A stretch of 64,000 bases of DNA from Oscillospiraceae bacterium (GCA_017513135.1 JAFWDH010000002.1:62001-126000), one strand, 5' to 3'; numbered from the stretch's first letter, positions 25,104-32,935 are shown. Numbers and translations are program-made. The notes: generated by a model from the sequence alone, not told the origin.

Positions 25104-25132
25104 AGTATATCATGCCGTTTATGCGTTGTCCA
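25104..25132 (-). promoter_or_regulatory. Promoter of the pyrimidine operon
   Basis: On the minus strand TGGACA (25132-25127), 17-bp spacer, TATACT (25109-25104). Transcription would start near 25097 and give a leader of about 125 bases before pyrC. Confidence 0.7.
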
Positions 25133-25322
25133 TCAGATAAACACACATTCCGCCATTTCTGCGATATGCTCAATTCAGCGCATGTATTTCCGCCGGCATT
25201 TGTCTATTTATATGTTCTTTTCTCTTCTTTCTGTCGTATCCATGCGAATAAGGTCCGTTATGCACTTCTCATCTACATGCGCCGGATCAATGTCGTCATA
25301 TTGCACAAATTCGTTTGGTATG
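25133..25322. other. Non-coding stretch between the divergent pyr and PTS promoters
   Basis: About 190 bp lie between the two promoters. No convincing ORF with a ribosome-binding site, no hairpin terminator and no known operator consensus was seen in it. Confidence 0.5.
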
Positions 25323-25351
25323 TTGACTGAAATTACTGCACCATATATAAT
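25323..25351 (+). promoter_or_regulatory. Promoter of the PTS operon
   Basis: TTGACT at 25323-25328, 17-bp spacer, TATAAT at 25346-25351. It is one of the best sigma-A promoters in the window and gives a leader of about 115 bases before the EIIC start at 25474. Confidence 0.85.
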
Positions 25352-25366
25352 AATCTATATCAGTTA

Positions 25367-25450
25367 CGGGGAAAACTTAGCCTATAGTTTGGCAGACCCC
25401 GGTTTTTTTGTCTTTTGGGTTCCAAATCTCAGGCTTAAGCGGTTTTCCCG
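25367..25450 (+). promoter_or_regulatory. Candidate attenuator with competing helix in the PTS leader
   Basis: CGGGG (25367-25371) can pair with CCCCG (25397-25401), with AAAC/GTTT inside, followed by GTTTTTTT: a terminator-like hairpin. The same 5' strand (CGGGGAAAACTTAGCCT, 25367-25383) can instead pair with 25431-25450 (AGGCTTAAG...GGTTTTCCCG) with small bulges. The two states exclude each other. The downstream helix ends ten bases before the AGGAGG site of EIIC, so it might act on translation as well as on termination. Confidence 0.5.
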
Positions 25451-25473
25451 TTCAAAAATGAGGAGGTACACCA

Positions 25474-25584
25474 ATGCAAGCTGTATTCCAGAGCATCTCC
25501 AGCAACATCCTGACGCAGCCGGCATACATCGTAGGTCTTCTGGTCCTTATCGGTATGCTTGCGCTCAAGAAGAAATGGTATTAA
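25474..25584 (+). other. First 36 codons of PTS EIIC, ended by an in-frame TAA
   Basis: The ATG at 25474 has a strong AGGAGG site (25461-25466). The frame encodes a first membrane helix (NILTQPAYIVGLLVLIGMLAL) as expected for the N-terminus of ascorbate-type EIIC, then reads KKKWY-TAA at 25582-25584. After the stop the same frame continues as ALSSMIKAVVGYLIMSIG without any shift. A single change from GAA or CAA would explain it. Other genes in the window end in TAA, so the codon is not generally reassigned. Confidence 0.8.
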
Positions 25585-25596
25585 GCTCTCAGTTCC

Positions 25597-26910
25597 ATGA
25601 TCAAGGCCGTTGTCGGTTACCTGATCATGTCCATCGGCTCGGGCGGCTTCACGTCCACATTCCGTCCGATAGTCAACGCGCTGGCCTCTAAATTCAACAT
25701 CACCGCTTCCCTAATCGACACTTATACCCAGCAGGCGCAGCAGATGAACCCGGAGGACGGCTTCTTTGTGACTAATCCTGATGCGATGATGTACATAATG
25801 GCGTCATTCGTCATCTCGATAGTAGTCAACTTCATTCTTGTTGCACTCAACAAGTACACCAAGATCCGCACGCTTTATACGACAGGACACGTTCTTCAGT
25901 CCTATTCGCAGATCTGGATCTGGTTCATCGCGCTTCTCAACCCTGCATGGTACGGCTGGCCTTATGCCATCGCCATCGGTATCTTCGCCGGCGTATGGGC
26001 TTCCTGCGGCTCCAACTTTACGGTTGAAGCGACACAAAACCTGACCGGCGGCGCCAACTTCGCAGTCGGGCATCAGGAGATGACCGGCATCCTTCTTACC
26101 GACAAGCTTGCACCGAAGCTCGGTAAGGAAGAAGACAGCTTTGAGAATCTTGAGCTTCCCGGATGGCTCTCCATGTTCACAGACAACGTGGTGTCCACCT
26201 CCGTGCTCATGTTCATCTTCATGGGCATCGTTCTTGCCATTATCGGCAAGGAAACAATGATGACCTTCGACACAGGTCTTTCTGCAGCTACATGGTATGT
26301 TATGTACATCTTCAAGACCTGCGTCAACTTTGCAGTCTATATGGTAGTTCTTCTTACCGGTGTCCGCATGATGGTCGGCGAGCTGAGCAACGCGTTCCAC
26401 GGATTCTCTGACAAGCTCCTGAAAGGCGCTATGCCCGCAGTTGACTGCGCTGTCACCTACAGCTTCGTTTCCGGTTCCGTTCCGGTCCTTGGATTCGTAA
26501 TGGGCCTCGCCGGAGAGCTGATCGGCATTGCAGGACTTCTCCTGTTCAAGGCTCCGATTCTCCTGCTCCCTGCGTTCATCCCGCTGTTCTTCGACAACGC
26601 CACGCTTGCCTGCTTCGCCAATAAGCGCGGCGGACGCAAGGCTGCTGTCATCATTCCTCTGATCAACGGTCTCTTCCAGGTCGTAGCATCAGAGCTGATG
26701 CTGCTCTTCTTTGAGAAAGGCGTCGGATTCCACCTCAATGCCTGGGGCGCGTTCTTCGACAACAACACCGTGCTTCCCGCACTGGTCCTTGGCTCGAAGT
26801 TCCTCACCCCGATCGTCTGGTCTCTGATATTCTCCGCGATCCTCCTTGTTCTCACTCAGCTGTACTACAAGAAGAACAAAGAGCATTACTGGGATCACAC
26901 CAACGAATAA
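25597..26910 (+). CDS. PTS system ascorbate-type EIIC permease, body downstream of the TAA
   Basis: 437 open residues in the same frame as the fragment at 25474; together they make a 478-codon EIIC of the SgaT/UlaA family. About ten membrane helices are visible, with family segments such as GHVLQSYSQIWIW, GGANFAVGHQEM, GGRKAAVIIPLINGLFQVV and LPALVLGSK. It would carry the sugar or sugar acid across the membrane and hand it to EIIB. No other damage is seen, so the stop is either recent, an assembly error, bypassed, or followed by reinitiation at the ATG at 25597, which would drop the first helix. Confidence 0.85.
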   Translation: MIKAVVGYLIMSIGSGGFTSTFRPIVNALASKFNITASLIDTYTQQAQQMNPEDGFFVTNPDAMMYIMASFVISIVVNFILVALNKYTKIRTLYTTGHVLQSYSQIWIWFIALLNPAWYGWPYAIAIGIFAGVWASCGSNFTVEATQNLTGGANFAVGHQEMTGILLTDKLAPKLGKEEDSFENLELPGWLSMFTDNVVSTSVLMFIFMGIVLAIIGKETMMTFDTGLSAATWYVMYIFKTCVNFAVYMVVLLTGVRMMVGELSNAFHGFSDKLLKGAMPAVDCAVTYSFVSGSVPVLGFVMGLAGELIGIAGLLLFKAPILLLPAFIPLFFDNATLACFANKRGGRKAAVIIPLINGLFQVVASELMLLFFEKGVGFHLNAWGAFFDNNTVLPALVLGSKFLTPIVWSLIFSAILLVLTQLYYKKNKEHYWDHTNE

Positions 26911-26922
26911 TGATATAATCGA

Positions 26923-26949
26923 CTGAGGGCGGGACCGACCCGCCCTCAG
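26923..26949 (+). other. Intercistronic 11-bp hairpin between EIIC and EIIB
   Basis: A perfect stem CTGAGGGCGGG / CCCGCCCTCAG with a five-base loop and no T-tract. It is probably an RNA-stabilising or processing hairpin that lets EIIC and EIIB mRNA levels differ, rather than a terminator. Confidence 0.65.
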
Positions 26950-26976
26950 AACTCTGAATCGAAAGGATCTCCGTAA

Positions 26977-27264
26977 ATGAAGGTTTTTGTCGCATGCGGA
27001 AACGGCATGGGAACCAGCATGCTGATCAAGATCAAGGCACAGCAGGCTTTCAAGAAAGTCGGACTTGATGCTTCTTTTGATCATGGCACCGTTGGTGAGG
27101 CAACATCCTCGGCAGGCGGATATGATATCGTATTCTGCCCGATGAACTTCGTAAGTCACTTCAAGTCTTTTGAGGGTTCCTCTGTCAAGATCATTGGCCT
27201 CAAGAATCCCCTTGACCAGAATGAGATGATTGAGAAGCTCCGCGAGAATGGTTTCATTGAGTGA
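26977..27264 (+). CDS. PTS system ascorbate-type EIIB component
   Basis: A 95-residue phosphocarrier of the UlaB/SgaB family. The phosphorylated Cys lies in VACGNGMGTSM near the N-terminus (Cys8). It passes phosphate from EIIA to the substrate bound by EIIC. No EIIA gene lies in this operon, so it must be supplied from elsewhere. GAAAGGA lies 11 bp upstream of the ATG. Confidence 0.93.
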   Translation: MKVFVACGNGMGTSMLIKIKAQQAFKKVGLDASFDHGTVGEATSSAGGYDIVFCPMNFVSHFKSFEGSSVKIIGLKNPLDQNEMIEKLRENGFIE

Positions 27265-27332
27265 TAAACACTCTGACCTCTTCCGACCCGGAAGGGGTCT
27301 TATTCTGTCCTGAAAGACCGGCTTACAGACAA

Positions 27333-28175
27333 ATGATAAGATTATGTGCATTCGACCTTGACGGCACACTGCTGGATCCTCACGGCAGGCTCAGCCCCGG
27401 CAATGCTGGAGCCGTAGTAGAGCTGTCCGAAAGCGGGACCGTTATCGCACTGATATCTGGAAGGCCTCCCTGCTACACCGGCGGTTTTTTTCATCAGCTC
27501 GGAATCTGTGGATTTACCGCAGCTTCAAACGGGGCTTTTATCTCCGGCCCGGAAGGAGACATTATCCGCTTCGATCCGTTTCCTGAACAGCTCACAGCGC
27601 AGATCACATCTCTTCTTGATGAAAACGGCGCAAGATACGCACTGCAGACCGTAAACGGTATTATCGGAAATAAAGAGGCATCGTCTTCTATCTCAGAACG
27701 ATTTATAAACTACTGCAGTATGGTATCTTCCTTCGGTATCGACACACGACTTCCTCTGACGGATCCAATCATTGGAGGACGTGCGGTCCCGGGCGTTCTG
27801 AAAATAGCCGTAACAGGAGGCTCGCTGCCGCTGCAGGATTATCAGGCAGCTATAAGTTCTGCCTTTCCGTCTCTCACGGTCTCCTTTTCAGGAGCTACCG
27901 TACTGGATATCAATCTTCCTGGAAACAGCAAAGGTAATGCACTCGAAATGATCTGCAGCCATCTTGGTGTTTCGAGGGACGATGTCTGCAGTTTCGGCGA
28001 CTATAATAATGACATACCCATGTTCAGAAGCTCTGGGATCTCCTTTGCGATGGGAAATGCCGGAGATGCCGTTAAGTCTGAGGCAGATCACATTACTGCC
28101 CCCAACTATGATGACGGTGTCGCGGAAGCTATCCGCCGCACCCTTCTCCCTTTAAATAACGAGGTATCAGAATGA
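27333..28175 (+). CDS. HAD-superfamily (Cof-type, IIB) phosphatase
   Basis: A 280-residue phosphatase with motif I DLDGTLLD, motif II ISGR, and motif III/IV FGDYNNDIPMF, typical of Cof-type sugar-phosphate phosphatases. The ATG at 27333 opens directly into the fold (MIRLCAFDLDGTLLD) but has a poor ribosome site. A GTG at 27261 overlapping the EIIB stop is an alternative that would add 24 residues. It likely acts on a phosphorylated product of the PTS. The downstream gene overlaps its stop by four bases. Confidence 0.87.
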   Translation: MIRLCAFDLDGTLLDPHGRLSPGNAGAVVELSESGTVIALISGRPPCYTGGFFHQLGICGFTAASNGAFISGPEGDIIRFDPFPEQLTAQITSLLDENGARYALQTVNGIIGNKEASSSISERFINYCSMVSSFGIDTRLPLTDPIIGGRAVPGVLKIAVTGGSLPLQDYQAAISSAFPSLTVSFSGATVLDINLPGNSKGNALEMICSHLGVSRDDVCSFGDYNNDIPMFRSSGISFAMGNAGDAVKSEADHITAPNYDDGVAEAIRRTLLPLNNEVSE

Positions 28176-28975
28176 AAATACGCTGGATAGACACATCCTG
28201 TTTTGAGATCGAGACCGATCAGGGGAAGAGGATCGTGACTGACCCTTACATAGACGAGTGCAGCAGCAGTCCCGTCAGTTCCGATGATATCGGTGCAATG
28301 GACTATATCCTGATCTCACACACTCACTTTGACCACATATCGCAGTTGGATAAATACTTTGACCTCTATCGTCCGAAGATACTCACCGGCCCGCTTAACG
28401 GTATCAGCCTTCTCCGGAATCTTGATCTTTCCGGACAATGTCTTTACGGCATGGAGAACGGAGAGACCCTGGATTTCGGAGACACCCGCTTCCTGCGTCT
28501 TTCCGGCAAGCACTCCATCCCCGGAAGAAAAAGCAGGCATCTTGTAAGAGAAAGCGACGTTATCGGCGAATTCAAGGAGACCTTCTCTCTTCCGGATAAG
28601 TATCTGTCCCTTATGTCAGAAGGTTTCTACGAGTTCTCGAACTATCTGATCGAAACCGCCGATAATACCAGGCTGCTTCTTTGGGGCGGCGGAGTGACTC
28701 ACGAGCAGGCAGAAAAGGCACGGGGTCTTCATCCCGATATCATCCTGATGCAGATACCCAGCAATCCTCCTTCCATGATAGCAGAGTTTGTCAGGACATG
28801 CGGCGCTTCTTACGTGATACCTCATCATCATGACACTTATTACGGCAGCCGCGATGTTGCCGCTATGATCAGCGGAATCGCGGAAGAGATCAGCAGTCTG
28901 TCTCCCTGGGTCAAAACGATCGACCCCGTTCCGGGTCACTGGTACAACTTCTCCAAACAGCTGCAGGAAGGCTGA
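28172..28975 (+). CDS. Metallo-beta-lactamase-fold hydrolase (UlaG-like context)
   Basis: A 267-residue MBL-fold protein with the metal motif SHTHFDHISQL (about residues 49-60) and later metal ligands including PHHHDTYYG. In the ula system an MBL-fold lactonase (UlaG) opens the phosphorylated lactone brought in by the ascorbate PTS. The same pairing with EIIC/EIIB here suggests a lactone or related sugar-acid phosphate as substrate. UlaG proper is longer (about 350 aa), so this is a relative at best. Its ATG overlaps the HAD stop. Confidence 0.83.
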   Translation: MKIRWIDTSCFEIETDQGKRIVTDPYIDECSSSPVSSDDIGAMDYILISHTHFDHISQLDKYFDLYRPKILTGPLNGISLLRNLDLSGQCLYGMENGETLDFGDTRFLRLSGKHSIPGRKSRHLVRESDVIGEFKETFSLPDKYLSLMSEGFYEFSNYLIETADNTRLLLWGGGVTHEQAEKARGLHPDIILMQIPSNPPSMIAEFVRTCGASYVIPHHHDTYYGSRDVAAMISGIAEEISSLSPWVKTIDPVPGHWYNFSKQLQEG

Positions 28976-29006
28976 CAGCGTCTTATTCACTGACTGGACA
29001 CGAAGC

Positions 29007-29037
29007 AGCGGCAGGAGCATTCCTGCCGCTACTTTTC
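29007..29037 (+). terminator. Terminator of the PTS operon
   Basis: AGCGGCAGGA (29007-29016), loop GCAT, TCCTGCCGCT (29021-29030), then ACTTTTC. Confidence 0.7.
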
Positions 29038-29070
29038 GGTGTCATCCATTTCCGGTGAGGTCTCATTTTC

Positions 29071-29099
29071 TTGACTATACGCACAAAAACTGATAGCAT
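29071..29099 (+). promoter_or_regulatory. Promoter of the MATE gene
   Basis: TTGACT at 29071-29076, 17-bp spacer, TAGCAT at 29094-29099. Confidence 0.65.
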
Positions 29100-29135
29100 T
29101 TTCTGAGCACAATCGACAAGCAAAGGAATATTTGT

Positions 29136-30527
29136 ATGGAAATCAACGAACAGAAAACGATTGGCAGAGACTATACTCTGGCAGGCCTTGCCAGGTTTTG
29201 TTCCACGGCTGTTTTCACCCAGATGATGTTCTCTCTTCTGATGTCTCTTGACGACAGCCTGTTCATCTCAAGATATCTCGGTCCGACTGCTCTGGCATCA
29301 TTCAGCGTATGTTCTCCTATATTCATGATCCACGGCGCTCTCGCCTCCATACTCGGCGGATGCGCTTCGCTCTGCTCATCTAAGATGGGAGAAGGCAGGA
29401 CGAAAGAAGCCGCCGGCGATTTTACAGCGATCGGCATATTCTGCCTGATCTTCGGAACTGTCGCCGGTGCTGTCATGCGCATTTTCATGGATCCGCTGCT
29501 CAGATTCTGCGGAGCTACAGATATGCTTATGCCATACTGCAGACAGTTCTTCGGGATCATGGTATGGTCGTTCCCTGTCTCCATGCTCAGCAGGCTCTTT
29601 TCCTTCTTTTATGTTCCGGCCGGCAAGCCTGCGTATAACATGATCACTACACTGACCTCCGCAGTGTTCAATATCGTTTTCGACTGGCTGTTCATCGTTA
29701 AGTTCGGGTTCGGGATGCGCGGTCCGGCTCTTGCCAACATGTGCGGGACCATAGCAGTCGTGATCTTCGGTTTCTTCTTCTATTCCGGCAAAAAATGCGA
29801 GATCGGATTCGGAAAGCCCACCCATCACTTCGGAGAGCTTCTGCTCAGGACCGTAAAACTCGGTTTCCCGCACATGGTCACTTCTGCCGCTCTGGGCATC
29901 AACAGTCTGGTAATCAACAGGGTGCTTGTCGCCGAGGCGAGCGAGATGGCTCTTTCGGCAAACAGCATCGTCAACAGCATGCAGTTCATCTTTATGTCTG
30001 CTTTCTTCGGGGTCTCCTCGTCAATAAGCCCGATGCTCAGCTTTGCCTACGGAGAGAGAAAGCCCGAAAGGATCAAACGCATCATAAGACAGTATGCGGC
30101 ACTGGTCCTTGCCCTCTCCGCGGTGATCGTTACGCTGTACATTCTCGGCAAAGGCCATCTCGTCAAGCTCTATCTTAAAGACGATTCTGATCCGACACTG
30201 AGGGCTATGGTACTCAGGGGACTCAGCGCTGCAGCTCCCACGTTCCCGTTCTTCGGGTTGGTCATTGTGATCCAGGATCTCTTCACCGGTGTGCAGAATA
30301 CCAGAGTGTCAGCCGCAATATCAGTTACAGAAAACGTCATCTTCTCCAACCTCACAGTCATTCTTATGACGAAGTTCTTCGGGCTGAACGGATTCTGGTG
30401 GACTTTCTTCATGTCGGAGTTTCTGACTTTCCTTGTTGCCTTCATACTGTACATGAGATACCGGGATGTTTACGGATATGGTCCCAGCGGCAAAGCCTCA
30501 CATTTCACACAGGGCAGGATACTCTGA
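29136..30527 (+). CDS. MATE-family efflux transporter
   Basis: A 463-residue membrane protein with about twelve helices and the two-fold MATE layout. Segments such as SLDDSLFISRYLGPTALASFSVCSPIFMIHGAL and AKPAYNMITTLTSAVFNIVFDWLF-like stretches are typical. Members export cationic drugs or metabolites using Na or H gradients; the substrate cannot be told. It is monocistronic between its own promoter and a bidirectional terminator. Confidence 0.92.
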   Translation: MEINEQKTIGRDYTLAGLARFCSTAVFTQMMFSLLMSLDDSLFISRYLGPTALASFSVCSPIFMIHGALASILGGCASLCSSKMGEGRTKEAAGDFTAIGIFCLIFGTVAGAVMRIFMDPLLRFCGATDMLMPYCRQFFGIMVWSFPVSMLSRLFSFFYVPAGKPAYNMITTLTSAVFNIVFDWLFIVKFGFGMRGPALANMCGTIAVVIFGFFFYSGKKCEIGFGKPTHHFGELLLRTVKLGFPHMVTSAALGINSLVINRVLVAEASEMALSANSIVNSMQFIFMSAFFGVSSSISPMLSFAYGERKPERIKRIIRQYAALVLALSAVIVTLYILGKGHLVKLYLKDDSDPTLRAMVLRGLSAAAPTFPFFGLVIVIQDLFTGVQNTRVSAAISVTENVIFSNLTVILMTKFFGLNGFWWTFFMSEFLTFLVAFILYMRYRDVYGYGPSGKASHFTQGRIL

Positions 30528-30542
30528 CCGGAACGATACAGT

Positions 30543-30576
30543 AAAAAAAGGGTCTGCATGATCTGCAGACCTTTTT
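30543..30576. terminator. Bidirectional terminator between MATE and the zinc-ribbon gene
   Basis: GGTCTGCA (30551-30558) pairs with TGCAGACC (30564-30571), flanked by seven A on one side and TTTTT on the other, so it can stop transcription from both convergent genes. Confidence 0.85.
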
Positions 30577-30591
30577 AATATCATATTCTTT

Positions 30592-31491
30592 TCACCAGTC
30601 GCTGTCCCAGTCAGTACCGGAATCCCAGTCGGAACCGCTGTCCCAGTCAGATCCGGAATCCCAGTCCCAGTCGTCATCATCCCAGTCATCATCCCAGTCG
30701 CTGCTGCTCCAGTCGTCATCGCTGTCCCAGCTGGAACTGTAATCATACGGATCATAGTACCCGCTGTCATAGAAATCCGATGTTCCGTATCCCGAGTCAT
30801 ATGAATACGACTGGTAGTAATCATCATAGTTGCTGCTGAAGTAACTGTCCACATCCGTGGGATACCAGTAGCCGGTTCCCTGGTCGTAATAGTACCAGTC
30901 ATCGTGATAGTTATAATAGGTGTCTCCGCCGTAACTGTAGTATCCGGTAGAAGGAGAATGCGAGGCACTGCCTACTATCATTCCCACGACAACCAGCACG
31001 ATCCAGATCGTGATCATTACTGCAAAGCCAGTTACTATGCAGCCGCATCCTTTGAGGTTTTTTCTTCCCCGGGGAAGCGTTCTGTATGTCCTTCCGGACC
31101 TGCTCTGCGCAGCAGCTCTGGCTTCTGCGTTTCTTCTGTTCGCAAATTCAGACTTCAGCTTCTGATATATCTCGTTCACCGCGTACTCTTCGTCGGTTCC
31201 CCTGTATCTGACAGCTCTGGATCCGTCTGCCTTGTTCTTATATACTACGAAATTTCCGTCGTAATCCCTGTATATCCCGAAAGCCTTCGGGCTTCTGTAA
31301 TCCTCTCCGATGAAGAAACGAAGCTTGTCAAGCGGGATGTTGTATCTTGCACAGAATGCTTTGAGTTCCTCAATGGTCTTAGGGATACCGCTTCCGGTCC
31401 TTGCAGGAGTCACATTCGGTGCGCCGCAGGTCGGACAGTTAGTATTCGTATCGGAATAGTAGCTTCCGCAGTATTCACATTTGATCCTCAT
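30592..31491 (-). CDS. Zinc-ribbon membrane protein with Asp/Trp/Tyr/Ser-rich outer tail
   Basis: A 299-residue protein. An N-terminal zinc ribbon (CEYCG...CPTCG, residues 5-22), a region with an IPKTIEELKAFCARYNIPLDKLRFFIGEDYRSPKAFGIY-like block, a basic stretch and one membrane helix (about 150-175) precede a 120-residue tail made mostly of D, W, S, Y and G, ending in DWDSGS repeats. The domain before the helix looks conserved, but I cannot name it. The tail, presumably outside the cell, is aromatic and acidic like adhesive or phase-separating sequences. AAAGGGGGGATT lies before the ATG. Confidence 0.82.
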   Translation of the reverse strand: MRIKCEYCGSYYSDTNTNCPTCGAPNVTPARTGSGIPKTIEELKAFCARYNIPLDKLRFFIGEDYRSPKAFGIYRDYDGNFVVYKNKADGSRAVRYRGTDEEYAVNEIYQKLKSEFANRRNAEARAAAQSRSGRTYRTLPRGRKNLKGCGCIVTGFAVMITIWIVLVVVGMIVGSASHSPSTGYYSYGGDTYYNYHDDWYYYDQGTGYWYPTDVDSYFSSNYDDYYQSYSYDSGYGTSDFYDSGYYDPYDYSSSWDSDDDWSSSDWDDDWDDDDWDWDSGSDWDSGSDWDSGTDWDSDW

Positions 31492-31520
31492 TGGGAATCC
31501 CCCTTTCCCGGTCCATTACC

Positions 31521-31532
31521 GGAACTAGTTCC
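31521..31532. promoter_or_regulatory. 12-bp palindrome in the leader of the zinc-ribbon gene
   Basis: A perfect GGAACTAGTTCC lies 30 bp upstream of the start codon and just downstream of a weak TTCCTG-17-TATACT promoter on the minus strand. The position suits an operator. The spacing differs from a Gram-positive LexA box. Confidence 0.3.
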
Positions 31533-31640
31533 TTTTCCAGCAAAGTTAGTATAGCATAACGGTTTACTGACAGGAACGGAAAAAACTGCGGAATAACGCT
31601 CTGTAAACGGTCTGTTTCGCAAAATAAGGCCCAAGAAGCA

Positions 31641-31668
31641 AGAGGCTGCGGTTTTCGCCGCAGCCTCT
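31641..31668 (-). terminator. Terminator after the esterase pair
   Basis: AGAGGCTGCGG and CCGCAGCCTCT arms with a six-base loop lie about 30 bp beyond the esterase stop. The T-tract on the minus strand is weak (TTGCTTCTT). Confidence 0.6.
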
Positions 31669-31698
31669 GTCGTTTCTGTTTCAGCAAGTCTGAACTGT

Positions 31699-32820
31699 TC
31701 AGTCTTCCTTAGTCTGATTCAGCAGCCAGGACATTATTCCGTATTCATTTTTGTATGTCGGCACCCAGCTCCAATGGTTCTGGCGGAAAAGCTTTCCGTA
31801 GTTTTCCGGCTGCATGAGACTCGGTGTGATGGAAACATCATACTTCTCAAGGTCTTCAGGTGAGAAGAGAGTGAGGTGAGCGTTGTTGTTTCCGTTGTCT
31901 CTCATATTCATAACAGCGTCAACAAGGTATTTGTGACGATAGAGAGTATGATCGATGTATGCAGACGTGACCCATATCGGACGCCTGATCGACTTGAGGA
32001 TCGTAAATGTTTCAGGTGTCATGGAGGGGCAGACCGGCACTGCTGCCGCAAACAGATCAGAACCGACCGACATCGCGCGGACTGTTCCGGCTCCGCCCAT
32101 CGACATTCCGGTAACGTATACCCTCTTGGGATCGACCTTGCCGTCAGCGATCATCTTCCTGATAAGATCGCACACCAGTCCGAGATAGTATCTGGACCAG
32201 CCGTATCTGGGATCCTTTGAAAAATCGCTGTTCTCGAATTTATTGTTCATGTTGACTTTGGAGAAGTCGCGGCGCTCCTCCACGCACATCGGTGCAAGAA
32301 CATACAGATCCGGATAATCCTCTGCAAAGTTAACAGGGCCGTAGTCGGCGGTCAGCTGCTTTTCATTGTTCCTGGCTCCTTCTCCGTCTTCATATCCTCC
32401 GTTTCCGCCTCCGTGGAGGAAAAGGATCATCGGGCGGGGAGTCGTCGCGTTCTCCGGCGTATAGAGACGGTACATCAGACGTCCGTCCACCACTTTGGCG
32501 AACTTGTCGTCCATTGTGCGGGTCCTGACCTCGAACTCGCTCTGGCCGATCTTCCTGTCGCCGACGCAGAGAGTCCATACCGCCTTGTTCGTGGAAGGCA
32601 CCAGATCGATATGGAGGACACCGTCCTTCACTTCAACTGCGGTGACATCTCCGGGTGCTACGCCTCTGCTCTCCTTAAGGAAAGCGTTGTGCTCAGTGTC
32701 CACAGCAGGTCCTTCAAGACAGACCTGATCGATCGCAGGAGCATCACCTGTCCACGGTATCTCCAGCCAGTCTATCTCCTGTCCCGTAAGCCCTAGGAAT
32801 GCATGTGCTACGTTTGCCAT
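31699..32820 (-). CDS. Alpha/beta-hydrolase esterase (PHB depolymerase/prolyl-peptidase-like)
   Basis: A 373-residue hydrolase. The start is the ATG at 32820 with AGGAGAAAG upstream; a longer frame has no site. An N-terminal beta-sandwich-like region (about 1-130) precedes the hydrolase core with the oxyanion strand PMILFLHGGGNGGYEDG, the nucleophile elbow VTGMSMGGAG and a likely catalytic His near QNHWSWVP. No signal peptide. This layout resembles intracellular feruloyl or acetyl esterases of gut Firmicutes. It lies downstream of a type-B carboxylesterase gene on the same strand. Confidence 0.83.
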   Translation of the reverse strand: MANVAHAFLGLTGQEIDWLEIPWTGDAPAIDQVCLEGPAVDTEHNAFLKESRGVAPGDVTAVEVKDGVLHIDLVPSTNKAVWTLCVGDRKIGQSEFEVRTRTMDDKFAKVVDGRLMYRLYTPENATTPRPMILFLHGGGNGGYEDGEGARNNEKQLTADYGPVNFAEDYPDLYVLAPMCVEERRDFSKVNMNNKFENSDFSKDPRYGWSRYYLGLVCDLIRKMIADGKVDPKRVYVTGMSMGGAGTVRAMSVGSDLFAAAVPVCPSMTPETFTILKSIRRPIWVTSAYIDHTLYRHKYLVDAVMNMRDNGNNNAHLTLFSPEDLEKYDVSITPSLMQPENYGKLFRQNHWSWVPTYKNEYGIMSWLLNQTKED

Positions 32821-32935
32821 GTTCTTTCTCCTGTTTTTTATCGTTCTTATGGTTTTCCGCCCGCTCTCGGACGGTCTTTTATTGATTAGATTATAATTCC
32901 GCCGTATCGTAATGGCAATCCAACAGGCAGCAGGC

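Noticed and set aside
24970-25104. PyrR-type attenuator in the pyr leader
   Set aside because: No match to the PyrR-binding loop consensus could be placed, and pyrR is absent from the window.
25582-25584. Recoding of TAA as an amino acid
   Set aside because: Known recoding in bacteria uses TGA or TAG; TAA ends several normal genes here, such as pheS and ireB.
31521-31532. LexA/SOS box
   Set aside because: The Gram-positive box has four bases between GAAC and GTTC; here there are two, and the gene has no link to DNA repair.
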